Source of the DNA: Agapanthus africanus
Taxonomy: Eukaryota; Streptophyta; Magnoliopsida; Asparagales; Amaryllidaceae
DNA length: 64,000 bases
Direction of reading: 5' to 3'
NCBI GenBank assembly: GCA_030015575.1
Contig: JASDDO010000016.1
Location: 103,559,241 to 103,623,240 of the forward strand
This document shows positions 56,800-64,000 of this stretch, piece after piece. Below the pieces are notes generated by a model. It made no database searches. It saw nothing but the letters and a program-made list of their open reading frames with translations, and was not told the origin of the DNA. Position 1 is the first letter of the stretch; each line of letters begins with the position of its first letter. A program made the position numbers and the translations under genes.

Positions 56800-58182
56800 A
56801 TACCTTCAAAGAGATGAGTGCAAAACTCCTAAATCTCGCTCGCAGCCTCCCAAGTGATCTCCTCACTAGACGGGCTACGCCAAAGAAAACCTCCACAGAT
56901 GGCAAGACCTTTGACCGAAGTTTCTCCACCTGCCGATCCAATATCACTTTCGGCTGCCGGTGAACGAAAAGATCGTGTCCAAGCTAAATGGTCTGATGCT
57001 GAATCATGTGAGAAAGGTCATGAAGGTATTTGTGAGGTATCGACACAAGGAATACGGGGTGAATACTCAGAAATCTGGGCGGAAGTGCCAACGATAGACA
57101 ACGGAACTAACTCGCTCAAGGATCTCAAAAGGACCTACAATTTTGGGACTAAGTTTCCCAAAACTCAACACGCCATTCATCGGAAAAATCCGTAGGAATA
57201 CATGATCTCTCACTGCAAACTCAAGTCTGCGACAACGACGGTCGGCTTAAGACTTTTGTCTGCACTGGGCTACTCTCATCCTGACCTAAACCACTGGATC
57301 TTCTCCGTAGTCTCATGACTAGCTGGGGTAAAAAAAAAATCCTGCTCTCGCGGAGTCGGTAAAACAGACTGGCGATCGACACAACCTACCACACAAGGCC
57401 TAAAGGTTGCCATATAAATCGTCTCCTGATAACCGTTATCATAGGAGAACTCTATCAATGGCAAGTGACGATCCCAACAGCCAAAAAACAAATTAGTACG
57501 CATGCACAAGCATATCATCCAGAGTCTGTATAGTCCGCTCTGACTGACCATCGGCCTACGGATGGAAAGCGGAACTAAAGCACAACAAGGTACCCAAGGC
57601 TTCCTAAAACTTCTGCCCAAGACGGCTAGCGAACTGGATGCCTCTATTGGATACAACGCATGAAGGAACTCCGTGCAAACGCATAAACTTATCAAAGAAC
57701 AACTGAGCAAACTGAGCATAACAGGACAACAATCATCCGAATGGGGCCATACCCTTGACTAGACCTGGGTAGACTCACAACGAAATTCATGGAGATCTGC
57801 TCCCATTCCCACTCCGGAACGGTTAAAGGTTGCAACTCTCCTGCCGGTCTCAAACGCTCAACCTAAGCTTGCAAACAAGACAAGCACTTCAAAACGAAAT
57901 CTGAAACTTCACTCATCATCCCTGCCCACCCGTAATTAACTCACAAGTCGCGTTACATCTTGGTGGCACTTGGGTGAACACTAAAATCTGACCGATGTGC
58001 CTGCTCTAGGACCTCGCGTCTTTACCCATCAGTATTAGGTACACACAGATGAGTCCTTAAACGTAGCACACCCTGGTCATAAATCAAGAACTCTGAATCT
58101 TTACCCTGCCGAACATGCTCAAGAATCTCAGACAAACGAGCATCGGCGGGCTGTGCCTCATGAAACGATTAAGTAAAAGTGG
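56800..58182 (-). pseudogene. pol: D: integrase with chromodomain-like C-terminus
   Basis: Minus strand, from N to C. Near 57850-57950 there is a zinc-binding-region tail (FVLKCLSCLQ), then RPAGELQPLTVPEWEWEQIS and MNFVVSLPRS, the start of the integrase core in chromoviruses. Near 57440-57480 is WDRHLPLIEFSYDNGYQ. Near 57100-57180 is the GPFEIL-type C-terminal region. About 56850-56960 has ILDRQVEKLRSK, followed in another frame by WRSPSSEEITWEAASEI, as in the chromodomain of Tekay elements, which targets insertion to heterochromatin. Many breaks; a fossil. Confidence 0.82.
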
Positions 58183-58526
58183 ATGGGCGTGGACATGAGC
58201 AAGCTCTCCCCAAGTAGAGGTGAACTTAAACTGTACTCAGCTGTCGCACAAGAACTGCAAATCTGCAAAAGACTGTCTGTGAACTGCGTTCAACTGGAAC
58301 AAGCTATCCCCGGGCCAACGACTCAAAGCATCAGCTACCACAATCACCTTGCCCCGGGTAATAAAGGATCTCACAATCATAATCCTTCACAAGCTCCATC
58401 CAACGGCGCTGTCTCAAACTCAGATCCTGCTGCAGGAAGATGTACATAAGCTCTGGTGGTCTGTAAAAATCTGACATGACTCTCCGTACAAGTAGTGTCT
58501 CCAAATCTTCAACGCACGACCAACGC
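58183..58526 (-). pseudogene. pol: D: RNase H, C-terminal part
   Basis: The minus strand has a stretch like IFLQQDLSLRQRRWMELVKD then YDCEILYYPGQ, the conserved end of Gypsy RNase H. It is bounded on the right by S, with the TSD AACGC at 58522-58526. Broken. Confidence 0.85.
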
Positions 58527-59559
58527 TGTAACATTTCAAAAAGATAAAATATTAATTTTGGGAATTTTTAAAATTTAATATTATTTTATTGAATATTTTA
58601 ATATTTTGGTATTATTAAATACAAATAAATGGAAAAAATTATGGAAAATTATGAAAAATTCTAAAATAGGGTAAATTAGAGAATTATGAAATTTTAAAGT
58701 TTTTGTGATTAGTTTGACACTAATTTAGTGCTAATCGCGATTAAAAAATCGCTAATCGGTTTTTAGCAATTTTGTGCAAAACATGCACATATCTTTTTCT
58801 CTACACTTGTGCATTTCTACCATGGCTTTTCACTTTGGATTTACTATTCTTGTGAGAAGGGTTTTTGAAGAAAATAAGAAATAAAAGAAAAGGGAAAAGG
58901 AATAAAATATAAGGTATGGGTGAGAGAGAGAAAGGGGTTTACTTTGACCAAGCCTTAGCATTTTCTCCCTCTCATTTCTCCCCCATCTCTTCCTCTCATT
59001 CTCAGCTGAAACATTTCCTCTTCTTCCTTCCACCTTCAAGCCTTCAATTCATCTCTAAAACATCACCAAAACCCTACCCCCATTTCATTAAAAGTGTGCA
59101 CAAGCTCAAGATCTACACATTGGACCAAGGAAGCAAGGATTTTGGCTACTAGGGGCAACTCAAGAAAATTCTTGAGTTGCCAAATGAGGTATTTACTGAA
59201 CCCTTAGCTTAGTTTTAGCATTACTTTCACCCCCATGTTGTGATAGAACCGATATTGTTTGATATTGTGGATTTAAGGATAACCAAGTTAGGGTTTGAGG
59301 GAAACTTGTGTTGTATTGTGAAATTGAGCTCAGTTGAGATTATATAAACACCCTAGTGCATGAATGGAGACCCAAAACCTGAGAGTTGAAACCCGGAATA
59401 CGGATTTAGAAACCGATATCGGGGAATTTGTGAAATCTGTGAAGGGTATATTGAATCTGCTATCATCCGAGACATCCTAAATTAAAATTGATTGGACAGT
59501 GACATGTGCAGGCACCCAGGAAGCTACCACCAGAACCCTAGCCCCTACCTCCTATACCC

Positions 59560-59597
59560 GGCCGCAGATTTATCCATTCTGGCCGCAATTTGCGGCC
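59560..59597. other. GC-rich motif pair in S
   Basis: CGGCCGCAGATTT, then CTGGCCGCAATTTGCGGCCAG. The second is itself a near-perfect palindrome. It is the Tekay-LTR counterpart of the GCGG motif found in the Copia leaders and in T. Confidence 0.55.
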
Positions 59598-61453
59598 AGA
59601 CCATGATGGATTTGCCTCGTTTTGGTTTTGGTGTTCCCTTATCTATAGATTAGGCCCCTGGTATATATAGATTTGTCTAATTTGACCTATGGTGAAATCT
59701 GGAACATGTTTCCTAAGTTGCTGTTTTGGATTCGTGTTTCCGTATTCCGTATTCTTAAGTCTGAATTTGTGTCTTGTGTTTTACCTCGACTATTTGGCGT
59801 TTATACGACGATATAGAGGATTTATTGATGGTTTTGAAGGAGTGCCCGTGGGTTCTAACCTATAGGTCCCTTATCGTATCGTTTTGAGTTTCGTGTGCTG
59901 TGTTAGCTTTGATTGGGTTTTAATGCGCATATACGATACTTTGATGTGTAGGTACCCCATGAAGACTTTGGGACGACAAGCAAGCGCGTGGCGACGTCCA
60001 CAAATGAAGACGCAAGGTGAGTAGATTATATCTACTGGGGGAAGTCGGGTGGATGGCGTATAGCACCCCCGCAGCCCGTAGTTGTTATATTATATATATG
60101 ATAGTTAGGTGTATTATGGATAGCGTAGGGTTAGAAGTGACTAGTGTAGTTCATAGTCGCGAACCCTAGAATAGATTTATACCTACACGCACCCCCTTGC
60201 ATATTCATTATACTTGCACTGTGTTGATGATATCGGATGACATTGGAGATGAGTCGATGATGTTGGGCTTTGTGCCGCGAGATCGGTGATTGATGTGATT
60301 CGTATTTGGGATACGATACGTGATCTCTAGCGGGCCTTGGGACGTGTGCTTGCACACGCAGTATATTGATGGTATCAGTTGTACTAGACTTAGATCAGTA
60401 CCCCAGATTATGTGATATGATGATAGTGATACCTGAGATGTGATGAGATAGTGTGATATTGACCCGTACCCAGCTATTGGGATGCCGTACGACGATTTAC
60501 CGTACGAGCCTGTATTGATGATAGATCCGCACTCATGACTCGAGGATGTCTTACGATATACTGTATCGTTCACGATATTATTGAGGCGGGATCACCGACT
60601 ATTAAATCTATATATGTATCGACTCAGATTTAGGTGGTTTCCATACCTCTCCCGATTGACTTGATACTTAGATCTGTAGTTTGCATAGTAGATGCTTCAC
60701 TGTGGTGTTGATTATTTGATTTCCGCATATTCATGCTATTCGCATTGCTTGCATATGTTTATTGCTATATTATTATCATGCTGTTAGGACACCAGCACCA
60801 TTATCGATGATGCGTATGTTCCACGTACACTATTTGCCGGCTCACACACTTCATCATCGATAATTGCCATGCCACTACACTGTAGTACTGTTGCATTCAT
60901 GATATGATTCTTGCATGGCATATTGTACACTTATACATGTACACAAACATAGATGATTCTGACTTGATTAGAGATTTGGGAACCGCATGATGTTCTTCAA
61001 AACTGATTCGTTTTAAAATAGCGGTTTCCCTCGACATGTGCACATTACTATTCCATGTTGCATGACTTCTGATATGCTTACCTTTCTTTACATGTCGCAT
61101 ACATTATGTTTTGATTCTACGCATTAAGATATGTTGTTTCCATGATATTTCTGGATTTGGGAACCGTGGGTATTTCAAAAGAGAATATATAATTGTGTTA
61201 AAAACCCGGTTACCCTTGATATGATATTTCAGTGCGTCCACTATGTGTTTTCTCGGTGCTGAGAGCGACATGTGAAACCCGATTCAAGGAGGCGGATGAG
61301 GCCGATTTCGGGTACATGGTGGACCCGGTATGGTACCCCGGGGCGAGAACGGTTTCGCTGTGTAGTAGACGGTGAGCCTGGCAGAGGGATTACTACTTAC
61401 CGGTGATTGTATTTGAGCTCGGCGGATATCTGGAGGATACCGACCAGAGTTGA

Positions 61454-61639
61454 GAGATGGACATGGGCTGACCCGTACTGCCGGGGCCGAGGGCCGATAC
61501 CGCAGACGGAGCCCAGAGATGGACATGGGCTAACCCGTAATGCCGGGGCCGAGGGCCGATACCGCAGACGGAGCCCAGAGATGGACATGGGCTGACCCGT
61601 ACTGCCGGGGCCGAGGGCCGATACCGCAGACGGATCCCC
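61454..61639. repeat. 62-bp tandem repeat, three units, in S
   Basis: Units begin GAGATGGACATGGGCTGACC at 61454, 61516 and 61578 and are almost identical, GC-rich and contain GCCGGGGCCGAGGGCCGATA. There are no spacers, so this is a minisatellite inside the LTR. Confidence 0.9.
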
Positions 61640-61731
61640 ATATGGATAAGGATTTACGTGCCGATGCTAGGCACAGGTTTCATGATGTTTTTCCATGATT
61701 TTGTTTATATCCTCATATTTGCATACATGAT

Positions 61732-61805
61732 GTTTATTGTCATTGGGTGACGGGTGGACGGGTTCCACGTTTATTGTCATTGGGTGACGGGTGGACGGGT
61801 TCCAC
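61732..61805. repeat. 37-bp tandem duplication in S
   Basis: Two perfect units starting GTTTATTGTCATTGGGTGAC at 61732 and 61769. Being perfect, it is probably recent. Confidence 0.9.
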
Positions 61806-62664
61806 GTTTATACAGACTTGATCACATACAGACTGGATTTATATTGATCATATTTCATGCAGACATACCTTACATCTATGACATGTTATTACCTGAGTAC
61901 TTGGCACAACATACCTGTTTAGATGTTGCTTTGCCACCTTATCATGTATCAGACTTATTCTTTGAGGTTTATATACTGATCGTATTGACCTAGGATTATG
62001 TCTTGCATTCGGTTTCTGCTTGTAGATATTCTCTATTCACGAGTTGGCAACTCACCCCCGTTGTGCCACAGTTCTTGCAGGTTTTGTCGTACAGGTTTCA
62101 TTGCGGCAGTTCTGGCACACTGCTTCCTTACGGGTGAATTGCATTTGGTAGGTGGGTTCTTTTGCATCAAGAACCACCATTGTACTTGTATTATTCTTGC
62201 ATCTAGAAATTCCATCAACCAAAACTTGTATATTGTTTCAGACTTAGACATTTGCTTAGTAGTATCGCGGTTTTCATGCTTACTGAGTTCTTTTGGATGT
62301 GATCCTCGCCTTTCGGCGTTGTATATTATTTTGCATGTGTGGTTGTGACCGTCAATTGACGAAGAGCTAGCTCCCGCTTGGGGATGCCTTTTTTTCATTG
62401 CATATATTGTTATTCTTGTTGTACCCCATTCGGGGCCAGTTTTTACAAAAGAAACTCTGCCGAAATTTTTAGAAAAGACTTTACTGTTTTTAAAATGCAT
62501 ATTCGGCTTAGTTATTTAAAAACCTTCACTTCTTTAAACCAGTTTCTTTATTTACTCTCAAAATGGTTTTAGATTTCTGGGCTTTTGGCTTACTTGGATC
62601 AGATGGGGTCCTATAGACTTCATATGGTTCAAGGGCCAGTCACGTGCTCTTTCGGGTCGTGACA

Positions 62665-62945
62665 AACGCGGCCATCTCTGGATCATGAGTGGGATAATCC
62701 TGCTCGTGCTCCTTCAACTGTCGGGAAGCATAAGCGATAACTCTATCATGCTGCATCAGTACACAATCGAGCCCCACTCGCGAAACATCACAATAAACAA
62801 CAAAGTCGCCCGATCCAGAAAGCAAAGATAGATCTGGTGCAGTCGTCAACCGAGTCTTCAACTGCTGAAAACTCAGCTCGCATGCCCAATTCTAAAGAAA
62901 AGGAACTCCCTTCCTGGTCAGTACGGTCAATGGTGCAGCGATACT
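62665..62945 (-). pseudogene. pol: D: RNase H, N-terminal part
   Basis: The minus strand has [19 protein letters not shown], then [20 protein letters not shown] and [20 protein letters not shown], the standard opening of Gypsy RNase H. It is bounded on the left by S and its TSD copy (62665-62669). Its continuation lies at 58183-58526. Confidence 0.9.
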
Positions 62946-63600
62946 CAAGAAATCCTACACGAAACGGCAGTAAAAACCGGCTAAGCCCAAAATGCTGCGG
63001 ACCTCTATCACTGATACAGGTCTGGGCCAAAGCTGTACGGCCTTGATCTTCCTCGGGTCCATACGAATACCGTCTCCCGTAACCCCATGACCTAGGAAGT
63101 CAACACTGTCAAGCTTGAAAGAACACTTCGAGAATTTAGCAAACTGCTGGTGCTCTCCCAATATCTGCAAAGCAACCCCCAAGTGCTGCTCATATTCCAC
63201 TCGACTCTTAGAATAGACCAGAATGTCATCAATAACACAACAATAAACTGGTCGAGGAACGGAATGAAGAATCTGGTTCATCACATCCATGAATGCTGCT
63301 AGGGCATTGGTGAGTCCAACGACACCACCAAAAACTCATAAAGCCCGTAGCGTGCACAAAAGTAGTCTTTGGAATGTCATCACTCTGAACCCGCAACTAA
63401 TGATGACCTAATCCCAAATCAAACTTAGAAAAATGTCCCGCACCCTGGAGCTGATCAAAGAAAACGTCAATGCGAGGTAAAGGATACCTATCCGCACCAT
63501 AACTCGGTTCAATTGACGATCAATCAATACAAAACCTCAAACTGTCATCCTTCTCCTTGACGAATAGAATAGGAGCTCCCCAAAGCGAAACACTTGGACG
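62946..63600 (-). pseudogene. pol: D: reverse transcriptase
   Basis: The minus strand has MDVMNQILHSVPRPVYCCVI, then the catalytic IDDILVYSKS, HLGVALQILGEHQQFAKFSK, SVDFLGHGVTGDGI and a stretch with MDPRKIKAVQLWPRP and GLAGFYCRFV. This is chromovirus RT, Tekay/Del-like. Upstream (63300-63600) earlier RT motifs are visible in more than one frame. Broken. Confidence 0.88.
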
Positions 63601-63609
63601 TATAAGTCC

Positions 63610-64000
63610 CCCTATCTAGCAACTCTGCGGCTGATCCTTAAGCTCCCTAAGCTCCGCTGGCTCATCTGGAACAACGTCGGAAAACTCTCGCACGATAGGA
63701 ACCCGGTCCAACGAATCCACTGTGGCTCCGGTATCACGAATGAAAGCCAAGCATCCTCGACATCCTCTCCTCAAAAGCCGACTAGCGAAAAAAGCTGAAA
63801 TCAAGCTGTGAGTGGCGGCACCACAGTCCCCCTGCACAACAAGAACTGACTTGCCGGGAAAACAAAACCTCAATGTTTTCTCACGGCAGTCCACAGACGC
63901 ATAGCATGTAGCTAACCAGTCCGTGCCCAGGAGAACGTCAAAGTCCAACATCTCTAGAAGGATCAAATCGACGGACGAATCTCTATCTCCTATCCGATTG
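63610..64000 (-). pseudogene. pol: D: protease C-terminus and protease-RT linker
   Basis: The minus strand has DFDVLLGTDWLA, then CYASVDCREKTLRFCFPGK, the usual second half of chromovirus retropepsin. A stretch ISAFFASRLLRRGCRGCLAF and PIVREFSDVVPDEPAEL leads to RT. The catalytic part of the protease lies beyond the window edge. The visible frame is open for 116 codons. Confidence 0.85.

Larger units (their letters stand above)
58527..62664 (+). mobile_element. S: solo LTR of a Tekay-like chromovirus
   Basis: 4138 bp from TGTAACATTTC to GGGTCGTGACA in plus orientation, with perfect 5-bp TSDs AACGC (58522-58526 and 62665-62669). There is no primer site, purine tract or internal region, so it is a solo LTR left by LTR-LTR recombination. 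It lies in the RNase H of D. Shared ends and blocks show that it belongs to the same broad group as D's LTR, at considerable distance. It has an AT-rich start, a CT-rich stretch near 58960-59040 that may mark the transcript start, and two sets of tandem repeats near its 3' end. No gene is recognised in it. Confidence 0.9.
53359..64000 (-). mobile_element. D: Tekay/Del-type chromovirus, 3' two-thirds
   Basis: A minus-strand element. From right to left it has protease end (63610-64000), RT, RNase H (split by S), integrase with chromodomain-like end, purine tract and a 3' LTR of 3393 bp (53359-56751). Its 5' part lies beyond the window, so it cannot be dated by its LTR pair. AGCAC (53354-53358) would be its left TSD. 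The coding part is broken in many places. It was inserted in K and later received S. Confidence 0.9.

Noticed and set aside
57276-57719. A 147-codon frame as a novel gene
   Set aside because: Its C-terminal half matches the integrase core of Tekay-type elements and the rest is out of frame; it belongs to D.
61454-61639. CRISPR-like array
   Set aside because: The 62-bp units are contiguous with no unique spacers, in a plant LTR; this is a minisatellite.
1-64000. A host gene, a defence or biosynthetic gene cluster, or an endogenous pararetrovirus
   Set aside because: All recognisable coding sequence belongs to Copia or Gypsy gag-pol. No movement protein, coat-protein zinc finger plus transactivator layout, or host domain was seen in any frame.

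Overview
This window looks like heterochromatin from a flowering plant. Essentially every base belongs to an LTR retrotransposon or a fragment of one. I recognise no host gene, no tRNA, rRNA or other RNA gene, and no bacterial or organellar sequence. The lineages are plant-specific: SIRE/Maximus-like Ty1/Copia (initiator-tRNA-Met primer site, LTRs of about 2 kb), Athila/Tat-type Ty3/Gypsy (tRNA-Asp primer site), a Tat/Retand-type Gypsy pol, and a Tekay/Del-type chromovirus. The species cannot be named from the sequence. All names used here (A1, A2, A', A3, B1, B2, G, T, K, D, S) are my own labels.

The layout is a stack of nested insertions. Termini, primer sites, purine tracts and 5-bp target-site duplications (TSDs) fix the order. 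The oldest layer is G, a Gypsy pol gene on the minus strand, now in three pieces (51646-52314, 41723-42005, 32963-33115). It was split by A3 (42006-51645, TSD AATGA) and by T (33116-41722, TSD ATGAG), and its other side is cut by B2. On the left, G holds B2 (plus strand, 29794-32962). B2 holds B1 (minus, 25317-29793), B1 holds A1 (minus, outer pieces 1-3780, 13409-14084, 24191-25316), and the 5' LTR of A1 holds both A2 (3781-13408, TSD GAATG) and A' (14085-24190, TSD CGTAA). On the right, G is cut by K, a partial Tekay-like LTR (52315-53358). K is cut by D, a chromovirus (53359 to beyond the window), and D holds S, a solo LTR (58527-62664, TSD AACGC).

The A family is the most interesting part. 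A1, A2, A' and A3 have young LTR pairs (about 0.5% to 2% divergence by eye). Their internal regions nevertheless hold only a badly decayed Copia pol that lines up with the good pol fragment of B2, plus a long 5' leader shared with B1. They therefore look like non-autonomous copies that kept moving with proteins from a relative such as B. Most A-type LTRs carry a heat-shock element made of four alternating GAA/TTC units, about 173 bp upstream of a TATA box, with TGASTCA motifs beside it and a pair of inverted G-boxes further upstream. A' has a different LTR middle that lacks this block.

A second cross-family signal is a GC-rich module built on GCGG/CCGCGG. It forms a long stem-loop in the Copia leaders (all A copies and B1). 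Related motifs occur in the leader and LTRs of the Athila-type element and in the Tekay-like solo LTR. No defence island, biosynthetic cluster or other gene system was found.
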